Positions 17,889-27,096 are shown, counted from the first letter of the stretch. The stretch is DNA of 64,000 nt from Cronobacter malonaticus LMG 23826 (GCF_001277215.2 NZ_CP013940.1:3162001-3226000); one strand, 5' to 3'. The notes: generated by a model from the letters alone, not told the origin. Made by a program: numbers and translations.

Positions 17889-19484
17889 TTATTTCTTAAG
17901 ATCCACTTGATAAAAAATATGTTTGCCGAACGGATCGACTTCATAACCGGTAACGTTTTTGCGTACCGGCTCGAAGATCGTCGAGTGGGCGATCATCACG
18001 GCGGGCATTTGATCGTGCATCATCTGCTGCGCCTCACGATAGAGCGCTTCACGCTTCGGCCGATCTCTGGTGGCTTTCGCCTCGCTGATGAGCTTATCGA
18101 ACGGCGCATAGCACCACTTCGCGGAATTCGAGCCGCCGTTGGCGGACTGACAGGTAAAGAGCGGGCCGAAGAAGTTATCCGGGTCTCCGGTCGCGGTCGT
18201 CCAGCCCATCAGCGCCGCCTGATGCTCGCCGCCTTTCACGCGTTTTAAATATTCGCCCCACTCATAGGTGACGATGTGCGCCTTGACGCCGATTTTCGCC
18301 CAGTCGGCCTGGATCATCTCCGCCATGCGTTTGGCGTTCGGGTTATAGGGCCGCTGCACCGGCATCGCCCAGAGATCGATGCTGAAGCCATCCGGCATCC
18401 CCGCCGCTTTCAGCAGCGCTTTGGCCTGCTCCGGCGCGTAGTCGTAATCTTTAAGCCCCTGATCCGCGCTCCAGACGCCCGGCGGCAGGAGGTTTTTCGC
18501 GGCCGTCCCGGTGCCCTGGAAAACGGCGTTAATGATCGCGGGCTTGTTGATGGCCATCGCCAGCGCCTGGCGCACTTTGACGTTATCGAGCGGCGGTTTC
18601 TGGGTGTTAAACGCAAGGAAACCGGTATTCAGCCCCGATTTGCTCATCAGCGTGAGATCCGGGTTCTGCTTCATGCGCGGCAGATCCGCCGGGTTGGGGA
18701 ACGGCATCACCTGGCACTCGTTTTTCTCAAGTTTGGCGTAGCGCACCGAGGCGTCCGGGGTGATGCTGAACACCAGCCGGTCGAGCTTCGCTTTGCCCTG
18801 CCAGTACTGGTCAAACGCCGTAAACAGGATGCGTGAATCTTTCTGGTACTGCGCGAGTTTAAACGGCCCGGTGCCGATCGGATCCATGTCCACCCGCTCC
18901 GGCGTGCCGGCTTTCAGCATCGCATCGGCATATTCCGCCGACAGAATTGACGCGAAATACCAGCCGAGATCCGCCACGAACGGCGCCTCCGGGTGGGCCA
19001 GCGTAAAGCGCACGGTGTGGTCATCCACTTTATCGATAGCTGTGATGAGCTTGCCGAACTCCAGACTTTCAAAGTTGGAGTAGTTGCCGTTCGAGACGTT
19101 GTGATACGGGTGTTTCGGATCCTTCTGGCGCATAAACGAGAAGATGACGTCGTCGGCGTTGAAATCGCGCGTCGGTTTGAAATATTTGTTGCTCTGGAAT
19201 TTCACGCCCTTGCGCAGATGGAAGGTGTATGTTTTACCGTCGTCGCTGACCTCCCAGCGCTCCGCCAGGCTCGGCACAAGTTCGGTGGTGCCGGTTTTAA
19301 AATCCACCAGGCGGTTATAGACCGGCACGGCGCTGGCATCGACGCTGGTGCCGGAGGTATACAACTGCGGGTTAAAGTTCTCCGGCGAGCCCTCAGAGCA
19401 ATACACCAGCGTGCTCGCGCCTGCCGCGGCGCTGGTGGTAAGGGCGGCGAGCGCCAGCGCGTGAATCGTGTGCTTGCTAATCAT
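17889..19484 (-). CDS. Peptide ABC transporter substrate-binding protein, DppA-like
   Basis: The start at 19484 is chosen because AAGGAA lies 7 bases upstream and a proper signal peptide follows (ALALAALTTSAAAGA). The mature protein (531 residues in total) begins TLVYCSEGSPENFNPQLYTS, the DppA/SBP_bac_5 beginning, and keeps family features to the C-terminus. It binds di- or oligopeptides (or haem, as DppA can) in the periplasm for an ABC importer not encoded here. It is divergent from a peptidase T gene, so uptake and breakdown of short peptides are probably coregulated. It may be a DppA paralogue because the dppBCDF genes are absent. Confidence 0.9.
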   Translation of the reverse strand: MISKHTIHALALAALTTSAAAGASTLVYCSEGSPENFNPQLYTSGTSVDASAVPVYNRLVDFKTGTTELVPSLAERWEVSDDGKTYTFHLRKGVKFQSNKYFKPTRDFNADDVIFSFMRQKDPKHPYHNVSNGNYSNFESLEFGKLITAIDKVDDHTVRFTLAHPEAPFVADLGWYFASILSAEYADAMLKAGTPERVDMDPIGTGPFKLAQYQKDSRILFTAFDQYWQGKAKLDRLVFSITPDASVRYAKLEKNECQVMPFPNPADLPRMKQNPDLTLMSKSGLNTGFLAFNTQKPPLDNVKVRQALAMAINKPAIINAVFQGTGTAAKNLLPPGVWSADQGLKDYDYAPEQAKALLKAAGMPDGFSIDLWAMPVQRPYNPNAKRMAEMIQADWAKIGVKAHIVTYEWGEYLKRVKGGEHQAALMGWTTATGDPDNFFGPLFTCQSANGGSNSAKWCYAPFDKLISEAKATRDRPKREALYREAQQMMHDQMPAVMIAHSTIFEPVRKNVTGYEVDPFGKHIFYQVDLKK

Positions 19485-19601
19485 CGTAATTCCTTTATGT
19501 TTTTTATTTCGTGCCAAAGGATTCTGATTCTTTGTCACTTCATCAATAACATTAAAAGCACAACGCAAACACCTGATAACACAAATAAAGAAGGATCCAC
19601 C

Positions 19602-20831
19602 ATGCCATCACCGCTCGGCAGTCAATTAACCCGCCGCTTTTTTCGCTACCTGGCAATCACCAGCCAGAGTGATGCGTCCGCCACCACGCTGCCCAGCACG
19701 CCGGGCCAGCACGAGATGGCACGCGCCCTCGCCGGGGAGCTGCAAACACTGGGCCTCACGCAAGTTGTTATTGATGAACACGCGACCGTCACCGCCGTGA
19801 AAAAGGGCACGGTGCCGGGCGCGCCGCGCATCGGTTTTATCACGCATATCGACACTGTGGACGTCGGATTGTCACCGGAGATTCATCCACAGATCCTGAC
19901 GTTTACCGGTGAAGATCTCTGCCTGAACGCCAGAGAAGATATCTGGCTGCGGGTGGCAGAACACCCGGAGATAACCGCTTACCCGAACGAAGAGATTATT
20001 TTCAGCGACGGCACCAGTGTGCTCGGCGCGGATAACAAAGCGGCGGTGACGGTGGTGATGACGCTGCTGGAGAACCTGACGCCTGAGATGCGCCACGGCG
20101 ATATTGTTGTAGCGTTTGTGCCGGACGAAGAGATTGGCCTGCGCGGCGCGAAGGCGCTGGATCTCGCGTGTTTTGACGTGGATTTCGCCTATACCATCGA
20201 CTGCTGCGAGCTGGGCGAAGTGGTGTATGAGAACTTTAACGCGGCGCAGGCGGAGATCCGCTTTACCGGCGTGACGGCGCACCCGATGGCCTCGAAAGGC
20301 GTGCTGGTGAACCCGCTGCTGATGGCGACCGATTTTATCAGCCACTTCGACCGCCAGGAGACGCCGGAGCACACCGCCGGGCGCGAAGGCTATGTGTGGT
20401 TTAACGGCATGCAGGCGAGCCAGAACAGCGCGACGCTGAACGCCAGCATCCGCGATTTCGACCTCCAGGCCTTTGAGCGCCGTAAACAGCAGCTGCATGA
20501 CGTGGCGCAGAAAATCGCCGCCGCGCACCCGACCGCGAAAGTGGAAATCGCCATCAGCGACGTTTACAGCAATATCAGCAATGCGATTGGCGACGACCGC
20601 CGCCCGATTGACCTGATTTACCAGGCGCTGGAGGCGCTCGACATTGCGCCGAAAACCATTCCGATGCGCGGCGGCACCGACGGCGCGGCGCTCTCCGCGA
20701 AAGGCCTGTTAACGCCGAACTTTTTTACCGGCGCGCATAACTTCCATTCGCGCTTTGAGTTTCTGCCGGTGAAATCGTTTGAGGCGTCGTATAACGTGGC
20801 GCTGAAGATCTGTTTGCTGGCGGCGGCGTAA
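19602..20831 (+). CDS. pepT: Peptidase T (tripeptide aminopeptidase, M20B)
   Basis: This 409-residue protein matches PepT length and pattern: FITHIDTVDV with the first zinc His and Asp, SVLGADNKAAV with the bridging Asp, VPDEEIGLRGA with catalytic Glu, and GGTDGAALSAKG near the end. It removes the N-terminal residue of tripeptides in the cytosol with two zinc ions. AAGGATCC precedes the ATG. It is divergent from the DppA-like gene. It is convergent with the next small gene without a visible terminator. Confidence 0.93.
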   Translation: MPSPLGSQLTRRFFRYLAITSQSDASATTLPSTPGQHEMARALAGELQTLGLTQVVIDEHATVTAVKKGTVPGAPRIGFITHIDTVDVGLSPEIHPQILTFTGEDLCLNAREDIWLRVAEHPEITAYPNEEIIFSDGTSVLGADNKAAVTVVMTLLENLTPEMRHGDIVVAFVPDEEIGLRGAKALDLACFDVDFAYTIDCCELGEVVYENFNAAQAEIRFTGVTAHPMASKGVLVNPLLMATDFISHFDRQETPEHTAGREGYVWFNGMQASQNSATLNASIRDFDLQAFERRKQQLHDVAQKIAAAHPTAKVEIAISDVYSNISNAIGDDRRPIDLIYQALEALDIAPKTIPMRGGTDGAALSAKGLLTPNFFTGAHNFHSRFEFLPVKSFEASYNVALKICLLAAA

Positions 20832-20841
20832 CTTCAGATAC

Positions 20842-21123
20842 TTAAGATGACGCAGGCCTGACCCGGTTCACGCCGCGGTTGCCTGCTTCATACCCCAAAA
20901 ACGTGCCGTTTAACGCATCGATGTAAAACCGCACCGGCGTAGAAAAGACAAAATCCATCCAGGCGCCGGTTTCTGCCATACCGTCGTCGAGCGTCGACAC
21001 AATAAAACAGGGCGTTTCATCAAGCCGGCCTTTCGTTACCGTCAGGTTTTTCTCATTCCAGCTTAAGCGATACTGTTTCGCACAGGCTTTTGCGATGCGC
21101 AGGGCTTCGTATTTACTGATCAC
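20842..21123 (-). CDS. Small hypothetical protein, PepSY-like
   Basis: The 93 residues start at GTG, and the start is weakly supported. The pattern, a helix with EALRIAKACA, then beta strands ending in FYIDALNGTFLGYEAG, resembles small PepSY-like proteins. No signal peptide. Function unknown. Confidence 0.5.
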   Translation of the reverse strand: MISKYEALRIAKACAKQYRLSWNEKNLTVTKGRLDETPCFIVSTLDDGMAETGAWMDFVFSTPVRFYIDALNGTFLGYEAGNRGVNRVRPASS

Positions 21124-21224
21124 TGTTGCAGACCATCCAAACCTTATCGGGTTATATACTATGCCAGGCCGTGCGGGTTGCCGTCACGTTGTTTCAACGT
21201 GTTATATAGCGCCTGCATGTTCGA

Positions 21225-21599
21225 TTATTCCTGAATGACAGCCAGCCCTTGCCCCGTTGTAAATGTTGATTGGTACTGACGCGCGTCTTTCGCGTTGATA
21301 ACGGTCGCAATCAGCACTGTATAAGATTTTCCTGCAACGAAGTGAAACCCTTTAACGGGTAAACACTCCACGTCGGCAACCCAAACCGGGTGAGCAACGT
21401 CATAATGAATAATAGTGCTGGAGGGCTTAGCGCTTTCCATGATTTCCATCCAGTCGAGCCTTTCGCCCTGTTGTGCCGGCACGCGGATGCAAATATTTCC
21501 CCTGTCCGCTGTCACGCTGGCCGTATGCCTCGGCGGCAACGTGACACAGCCTGCCAGCATAAAGAACAATACCGAGGTACAGAGGCCTCTTCGGATCAT
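21225..21599 (-). CDS. Putative periplasmic lipoprotein
   Basis: The start at 21599 gives a 124-residue protein with a type II signal peptide and lipobox LAGC (cysteine near residue 18), followed by a beta-rich mature domain (GNICIRVPA...). It resembles lipoproteins annotated as putative T6SS immunity periplasmic lipoproteins. The nearby muramidase-immunity loci on both sides fit that, but no direct partner is visible. An in-frame extension to 21728 lacks sense as a signal sequence. Confidence 0.6.
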   Translation of the reverse strand: MIRRGLCTSVLFFMLAGCVTLPPRHTASVTADRGNICIRVPAQQGERLDWMEIMESAKPSSTIIHYDVAHPVWVADVECLPVKGFHFVAGKSYTVLIATVINAKDARQYQSTFTTGQGLAVIQE

Positions 21600-22016
21600 G
21601 CGCGCTTTCTTCCGTAAATGATTTTTTCTGCCCTGCGCCACATACAAAGGCCGGGAGACGCCGGCTTTATCAGTTGCAGTCGGTTGATTGCCCATAAAGC
21701 CAGTGGCCCGCCTTTGCGGATTCAGCAAGCATACGCAGCGTTAATAGCGCTGGCGCAACGCGCTTTACGCGCATTGAGGCGGGAAGCAGAAGCTTCATAA
21801 TATTTATTAAATCACTATGCCCCAGCCAACTGAAAATATAAAAAGCATTCATAAGATGTATAACCGATTCCATTAACGGCATCCGCTAATAGCATTAGCA
21901 TTGAATGCTTAACGGTATAATAGCCTTTTAAAGAATGACAGGAATCATATTTCTGTTCACTCCCGCTGCCTACCATCCCGGGAATAACGGATTGTCAGGC
22001 AGGCAGGGAGAAAAAT
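21600..22016. other. Intergenic region before second effector locus
   Basis: About 415 bases, becoming AT-rich to the right. No supportable gene, repeat or RNA was seen. The promoter of the second effector operon is expected here. Confidence 0.4.
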
Positions 22017-22955
22017 ATGCCAAAACGTCATTACCCTAATCCGAGGGTATTCAGACTCACAGGTTCGGTTGGCTTCTGTGGAACGAATAATCCGGATGAA
22101 GTTAAAACACTGCAAAAACTCATCGCCGATGCGGGTTACAGTCAAACGACGGGGAGATACATTACCGTAAATGGACGCTGTGATTTGCAAACGCAGGAGG
22201 CCATTTACTGGTATCAGCGCTTACTGAATATGAAACCATCCGGGCTGATTCATCCGATTGATTACTGGTTTATGCATGCCCTGCATGAAGCCACGACGCC
22301 CCGCTGGCGGCCACGGCATGTCGCAGGGCCCCTTATTGTCCGGCAAGGCCAGACGACGTTTGACAGTGAAGGCGTGGATTACATCACCGCCGTTGCGCCT
22401 TTCAGACAACCAAAACATCAGCTGCAATTTTCGAGGATACTCCACCATCCCAGGTTTGAGTCTGGTGTAACGCTTGGGCGAGGGTTTGATATGAAGAAGC
22501 GCAGCGCCGGCGAAATACTCGCTACGCTGCGACACGCAGATATTGAGGAATATAAGGCTGTCATTTGCTCTAAAGCCGCTTATCTGACCGGACGAGAAGC
22601 GGAGACGTTTGTTCAATTTTATGGGCCTCTGGTAGGCGAGATTACGCATCAGCAACAAATTCGGTTATTTGAAATCGCGTATCAGGAAAAGGTCATATAT
22701 GCTAAGGAGGTTTATGACCGACATGTCCGTCATTTAAATATACCGAATGCGTTACCCTGGAGCGGCATTGATACCGTGATTAGAGATACATTTATCGACA
22801 CCATTTTTCAGGGTAATGTTACCGCAAAAGAGATGGTGGCAATTATAGCGAAAGGCGGTAGCAGGAATGAAATCATTACTTATCTTCGAAATGACGTAAG
22901 CTCAAGACGCGACGCGCAAAGAACACAAATAAGAATAAGGAATCTGCAAAAATGA
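22017..22955 (+). CDS. Peptidoglycan-binding muramidase, putative T6SS-type effector (copy 2)
   Basis: This 312-residue paralogue of the protein at 15989 has the same layout: peptidoglycan-binding region to about residue 85, then a lysozyme-like domain with the SEG motif (E118) and VTLGRGFD (T152). Stretches such as MKKRSAGEIL and FYGPLVGEITHQQQIRLFE are nearly identical in both. No signal peptide. GGGAG precedes the ATG by 7 bases. It overlaps the following LprI-type gene by 4 bases (ATGA). It is more GC-rich than copy 1, so the two have separate histories or have drifted apart. Confidence 0.78.
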   Translation: MPKRHYPNPRVFRLTGSVGFCGTNNPDEVKTLQKLIADAGYSQTTGRYITVNGRCDLQTQEAIYWYQRLLNMKPSGLIHPIDYWFMHALHEATTPRWRPRHVAGPLIVRQGQTTFDSEGVDYITAVAPFRQPKHQLQFSRILHHPRFESGVTLGRGFDMKKRSAGEILATLRHADIEEYKAVICSKAAYLTGREAETFVQFYGPLVGEITHQQQIRLFEIAYQEKVIYAKEVYDRHVRHLNIPNALPWSGIDTVIRDTFIDTIFQGNVTAKEMVAIIAKGGSRNEIITYLRNDVSSRRDAQRTQIRIRNLQK

Positions 22956-23395
22956 AGAGGATCCTGGCAATAATCCCGTTGTTAATGATAGCTACCGCTT
23001 CGCTGGCGGCAGATGAAAAAGACATTACTTCTGATAACGCCGTCGACCAGTGCTTAGATAAGTATTACGAGTTCAGCAGCGAGTGTCTGGAAGATCTCAA
23101 CGATAAAACCGAAGCCGAACTCAAAAAGGCGTATGAGACGAAGCTTAAATCGCTGGAGCGTGTTGATTACACCAAATGGTGGATGGGCGATGAAGACCGT
23201 AAAAAAAGGATGATTGAGGCCTTTCGCAAAAGCCAGCGTGACTGGCTGACCTACCGGGACGGTTACTGCGACGTAGCGACTACCGCAGCCCAGGGTACTC
23301 ACTTTCTCGGTGCGGCGTCGGTAGGCTGTAACATCAATATGAACAAACGGCGCATCAAAGAGATACAGTTGACAGAGGTTGAGATGAAACGGTGA
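22952..23395 (+). CDS. LprI-type periplasmic lysozyme inhibitor, putative immunity protein 2a
   Basis: The 147 residues have a signal peptide (IPLLMIATASLAA) and an LprI / DUF1311 domain with WLTYRDGYC and VGCNINMN, preserving the four cysteines. It is translationally coupled to copy 2 of the muramidase. By family and context it should bind and block the lysozyme-like effector in the periplasm. It also shares the WWMGDEDRKKR segment with the third inhibitor, showing tandem duplication. Confidence 0.82.
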   Translation: MKRILAIIPLLMIATASLAADEKDITSDNAVDQCLDKYYEFSSECLEDLNDKTEAELKKAYETKLKSLERVDYTKWWMGDEDRKKRMIEAFRKSQRDWLTYRDGYCDVATTAAQGTHFLGAASVGCNINMNKRRIKEIQLTEVEMKR

Positions 23396-23438
23396 AGGAT
23401 TATGAAGGAACGCTACCCCAACGGAGCCTGATAAAAAG

Positions 23439-23900
23439 ATGAAATTAATAAAGGCACTTCTCATCGCGATGCCTTTTATTCCTGCTGCCGCACAGGCCGT
23501 TTCTTTTCAGTTTGGTAAAGAACTCGCTCCCTGCTTTTCTCTGCCGGAATATGCAGAAGACGGGAAAAGCCAGTCAGAGTGCAAAGCGCAGGCGAAAGAA
23601 CGTTCTGATGAGGCGCTCAGTAAAGCCATTGAACGGCTCTATAAAACGGTTGATAACAATTATGACGTTCCCTTCAAATTAAACGATTTGGGAGGCGTGA
23701 CGATGAGCGCCGTCTTCCGGGAAAGGTTTGCGCGCTCACAGGCGCTCTGGCTGCAATCCAGAGAGGCATTCTGTGCGGCGCGCGCTTCTCTTGTCGGGGA
23801 ATGGGCACCCACGCAGTACGACCTTGAAACTCAGTGTGTTATCGACATGAATCATGCACGGCAGCATGAGATTGAAAGTCTGTACGGGCTAAGCCCCTGA
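23439..23900 (+). CDS. Divergent LprI-like periplasmic protein, putative immunity 2b
   Basis: The 153 residues carry a signal peptide (LLIAMPFIPAAAQA) and a divergent LprI-like domain: SQALWLQSREAFC and TQCVIDMNHAR correspond to WLxYRDxYC and CxxNMN. It is clearly further from the other two copies and probably protects against a different relative of the enzyme. GGAG lies 10 bases before the ATG, and the gap to the previous gene is 43 bases, so one operon is likely. Confidence 0.72.
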   Translation: MKLIKALLIAMPFIPAAAQAVSFQFGKELAPCFSLPEYAEDGKSQSECKAQAKERSDEALSKAIERLYKTVDNNYDVPFKLNDLGGVTMSAVFRERFARSQALWLQSREAFCAARASLVGEWAPTQYDLETQCVIDMNHARQHEIESLYGLSP

Positions 23901-23966
23901 TAATTACGCTCTCTACAGACTGCATGTAACGCGGAGATAAAGGATAAAAGTAAAGGAATTACCGCA

Positions 23967-24377
23967 ATGAAAAAAATCATTTTTATCATTTCTGCGCTGC
24001 TGGTCAGCCACGCTTCGCTGGCGGCTGAGACAGCAAACGTAATAAGAAACGACGAAGTGAAAGCCTGCGAAGATCAATATGGCGACGAGAACAGCGAATG
24101 CTTAGGCGACATTGATGATAAATCCACCGGGGCGCTCAATAAGGCTTATGCGGACAAGCTTAAAGAGATGGAGAACTTTGATTACACCAAATGGTGGATG
24201 GGCGATGAAGACCGCAAAAAACGGATTATTGAATTATTCAAAAGAAGCCAGGCCGAATGGCTCAGATATCGTGATGATTATTGCGTCGTTGCAGTGGCAG
24301 AAGCAGCGAGCACGCACTACCTGGGGAATGCCGCCACGGCCTATAATATCAATATGAACAGACAGCGTATTAAATAG
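23967..24377 (+). CDS. LprI-type protein with lost cysteine, putative immunity 2c
   Basis: The 136 residues have a signal peptide and an LprI-type domain close to protein 2a (same WWMGDEDRKKR segment, WLRYRDDYC). The later conserved cysteine is replaced by tyrosine (AYNINMN instead of GCNINMN), and the protein ends about 10 residues earlier. One disulfide should be missing. It is either a decaying duplicate or one with altered specificity. AAAGGAA precedes the ATG. Confidence 0.72.
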   Translation: MKKIIFIISALLVSHASLAAETANVIRNDEVKACEDQYGDENSECLGDIDDKSTGALNKAYADKLKEMENFDYTKWWMGDEDRKKRIIELFKRSQAEWLRYRDDYCVVAVAEAASTHYLGNAATAYNINMNRQRIK

Positions 24378-24848
24378 ATAAAAACCTTTTAAATCAATTA
24401 CACTCTTTATTCCTGAGGGTTAATCAAACCCTATCGTTAATATTCACACTACCATAAAATTCAATAAACATGCTACTTTTATATCACAAAATCAAAATTA
24501 AATTTCATCAATCTCTTATTGTTTTAATTGGATATTATTTAATACATTTTTTAAAAAATGAATATTACAAAGCTCATAAAAGCACACAAATTAAATTCCA
24601 TTAGTATTTTAATGCATATTTCTATTGATGAACCTTTTCAATCACACCTAACCTATCACTCAAGCTTCATATTCATATAAGATACTGATTAAAAACAATT
24701 TTAATTTGTGATCTGTGACACATTATTAAATTTAATTTATCAGTTAAATAATAGCATTAACTCTCGTATGAACGATATAAAGTCTCAGCCGCTTGATTTG
24801 CTTGATATTCAGCATAACTGCCCTCCTTTTGGAGGATGGAGCAAAAAA
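24378..24848. other. AT-rich spacer before Thoeris
   Basis: About 470 very AT-rich bases. It marks a sharp drop in GC content and probably the border of an acquired segment. It must hold the thsA promoter. A small CCTCC-TTTT-GGAGG hairpin lies at 24822-24835, just before the true ribosome-binding site. I see no gene here. Confidence 0.45.
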
Positions 24849-26294
24849 ATGAAAATAGGTACTCAGGAACAAAAGAAACGATTTATTGGTACATTGCTTA
24901 CTGATTTAGCTGAGGATAACTTGGCAATTTTTGCAGGAGCTGGCCTCTCTGCACCGGCAGGTTTTGTCAGCTGGAAAGAATTACTTCGACCTATAGCTGA
25001 AGATTTAGAGCTTGAAATTGAAAAAGAAACTGATTTAGTTGCTTTGGCTCAATATCATTGCAATGCAAATCTAGCGAATCGCGGGAAACTCAATCAATTA
25101 TTAATAAACAAACTAGCAGAAGATGTTGAAATAAGTGAAAACCATAAAATACTTGCCAGGCTTCCAATATCTACTTATTGGACAACAAATTATGATAAGC
25201 TAATTGAGAAGTCGTTAACTGAAGCCGGGAAGATCGCAGACATAAAATACAGAGTCAAACAATTGAGTTTTACTAAAAGAGGTAGAGATGCCGTTGTTTA
25301 CAAAATGCATGGAGATATAGATAATCCTGACGAAGCCATTATAACTAAAGATGATTACGAAACCTATCACGTAAAAATGCAGCAATTTATTAACGCATTA
25401 AGTGGAGATCTTGTTTCCAAAACCTTTTTATTTTTAGGATTTAGTTTTACAGATCCTAATCTTGATTATATCCTTAGTCGAGTTAGAATTGCTTATTCAA
25501 ATGATCAAAGACAACATTATTGTATCCAAAAGATTGTTGTACCGATAGCCGGAGAATCTCAAGCTGATACTGAATACAGAAAAAGAAAACAAGAACTTTT
25601 TATTCAAGATTTACTTCGATTCGGCATTAAAACTTATCTCGTGCCAGATTATTCAGAAATAACAACTATTCTTCGTCATCTAGAATGGTCATACAGAAGA
25701 AAAACAATTTTTATATCTGGTTCTGCATATGAATATGGAAAATGGAAACCAGAAGACGCTCAACATTTTATTTATAGTTTATCAAAAGAAATCAGCAGTT
25801 TAGGTTTTCGAATTGTGTCCGGATTTGGATTAGGAGTAGGCAGTTCTGTCATTACAGGAGTATTAGAAAATGTATATATGGGTGGCAGAAGATTAGATTC
25901 AGAGCAACTTATTCTAAGACCTTTCCCCCAATATGAAGTTGGTAAAAGGCCACTTTCTCAAATCTGGGAACAGTACCGTACAGATATGATTTCTTATGCA
26001 GGGATAGCAATTTTCGTTTTCGGAAATAAAATTATAGACGGAAATGTCGTTTTAGCTGATGGTTTAATAAAAGAGTTTGAAATCGCCAAAAGAAGCGGTT
26101 TATTATTAATCCCTATAGGAGCTACTAATTATGCTTCAAAATTTATATATGACCAGCTTTCGCAAGAGGATTATTTCAACAGTCCTAACTTCCCCAACGA
26201 GTCATTAGAGGATATAAAAAAACTAAATGATAATAGTCTAGATCTTAAAGATATCAAAGATATTTTAATCAAAATATTAAAGTTTATTAAATAA
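24849..26294 (+). CDS. thsA: ThsA, Thoeris effector (SIR2-SLOG NADase)
   Basis: The start at 24849 is chosen because GGAG lies 7 bases upstream and the 481-residue product then has the family length (~476). An in-frame upstream extension is AT-rich and not ThsA-like. The N-terminal SIR2 domain has AIFAGAGLS (residues 26-34), TTNYD with N114, and YKMHGD with H154, the expected NADase residues. The C-terminal SLOG domain begins near residue 288 (FISGSAYEYGKW, then SGFGLGVGS), which senses the cyclic ADP-ribose isomer made by ThsB. When activated, it depletes NAD and aborts phage growth. It shares long stretches with Bacillus cereus ThsA as I remember it (LGFSFTDPNLDYILSRVR). Followed by thsB 9 bases later. 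Confidence 0.95.
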   Translation: MKIGTQEQKKRFIGTLLTDLAEDNLAIFAGAGLSAPAGFVSWKELLRPIAEDLELEIEKETDLVALAQYHCNANLANRGKLNQLLINKLAEDVEISENHKILARLPISTYWTTNYDKLIEKSLTEAGKIADIKYRVKQLSFTKRGRDAVVYKMHGDIDNPDEAIITKDDYETYHVKMQQFINALSGDLVSKTFLFLGFSFTDPNLDYILSRVRIAYSNDQRQHYCIQKIVVPIAGESQADTEYRKRKQELFIQDLLRFGIKTYLVPDYSEITTILRHLEWSYRRKTIFISGSAYEYGKWKPEDAQHFIYSLSKEISSLGFRIVSGFGLGVGSSVITGVLENVYMGGRRLDSEQLILRPFPQYEVGKRPLSQIWEQYRTDMISYAGIAIFVFGNKIIDGNVVLADGLIKEFEIAKRSGLLLIPIGATNYASKFIYDQLSQEDYFNSPNFPNESLEDIKKLNDNSLDLKDIKDILIKILKFIK

Positions 26295-26303
26295 GGATAA
26301 AAA

Positions 26304-26804
26304 ATGACTAAACGCAATTGTTTCTATAGTTTTCACTATTTACCTGATAATTGGCGAGTAGCTACAGTACGTAATATTGGCGCTATAGATGGCAATAAAC
26401 CAACTTCGGATAATAATTGGGAAACAATAAAAAAAGGAGGAGACACGGCTATAAAAGAATGGATCGCGAACGAAATGTCTGGTAAGTCTTGTATTGTTGT
26501 ACTTGTTGGTAGCGATACAGCTAATCGCAAGTGGATTAACCATGAAATTATTAAAGGTTGGAATGATGGAAAAGGTGTTGTTGGTATATATATCAATGGC
26601 TTGAAAGATAGCAATGGTAATACTTCATCAAAAGGTAATAATCCTTTTGATTATATTAATTATGGTGACACAGGAAAGAAACTATCAACTATAGTTAAGT
26701 GTTATAATCCATCAGGTTCGACGAGCCAAGAAAAATATGATTGGATAAAACAAAATTTAGCTGCTGCAGTCGAAGAAGCCATTGAGATTAGAAATAATAA
26801 TTAG
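26304..26804 (+). CDS. thsB: ThsB, Thoeris TIR-domain sensor
   Basis: This 166-residue TIR-like (DUF1863) protein begins RNCFYSFHY, with a catalytic Glu likely E81 in the segment NRKWINHEI, and continues with the ThsB-like GIYINGLKD and KGNNPFDY. On phage infection ThsB makes a cyclic ADP-ribose isomer from NAD that activates ThsA. AAGGAT precedes the ATG by 6 bases. The 9-base gap shows one operon with thsA. Only one TIR sensor is present, unlike loci that carry several. Confidence 0.93.
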   Translation: MTKRNCFYSFHYLPDNWRVATVRNIGAIDGNKPTSDNNWETIKKGGDTAIKEWIANEMSGKSCIVVLVGSDTANRKWINHEIIKGWNDGKGVVGIYINGLKDSNGNTSSKGNNPFDYINYGDTGKKLSTIVKCYNPSGSTSQEKYDWIKQNLAAAVEEAIEIRNNN

Positions 26805-26811
26805 CTTCAAT

Positions 26812-26842
26812 GATTAAAAGAGACTTTTAGTCTCTTTTAATC
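26812..26842 (+). terminator. Rho-independent terminator of thsAB
   Basis: GATTAAAAGAGAC and GTCTCTTTTAATC form a perfect 13-bp stem with loop TTTTA, right after the thsB stop. Confidence 0.9.
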
Positions 26843-27047
26843 AGACACTTTATAAAGTATTTATTGAATTTGATATTTGCGAGGTATCAACCGCAAATGC
26901 TTTGTTGTGTACATCACGCCCCTATTAATCAATAAAAAAATTCATCTAATCTTTATTATCATTCTATTATCTAGATATTTAACTGTTCTTCAGGAACAAT
27001 TAAAAATCAAAGGTGTTTAAAACAACCTTAGAGAATTTTTAAAGAAG

Positions 27048-27096
27048 TGGTGCCGATAATAGGAGTCGAACCTACGACCTTCGCATTACGAATGCG
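27048..27096 (-). repeat. thrW tRNA-Thr(CGU) 3'-end fragment, left attachment repeat
   Basis: Read on the minus strand, this is the 3' part of tRNA-Thr(CGU) from the anticodon arm through the T-loop (GGTTCGACTCC) to the CCA end. The D-arm and 5' acceptor strand are missing, so it is not a working tRNA. The first 42 bases recur in the same orientation at 55196-55237. Tyrosine-integrase islands use this site (E. coli CP4-6 sits in thrW), and an integrase gene lies 184 bases away. Hence it is the left boundary of the integrated element. Confidence 0.93.

Noticed and set aside
18993..19601. N-terminal extension of peptidase T of about 200 codons
   Set aside because: It runs antisense through the DppA-like gene; the start at 19602 has a ribosome-binding site and the family beginning.
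24708..24848. 47-codon N-terminal extension of ThsA
   Set aside because: Not ThsA-like, AT-rich, and a GGAG site sits 7 bases before the ATG at 24849.
27048..27096. Intact tRNA-Thr gene
   Set aside because: Only the 3' part from the anticodon arm onward is present; D-arm and 5' acceptor strand are missing, and the same is true at 55196.
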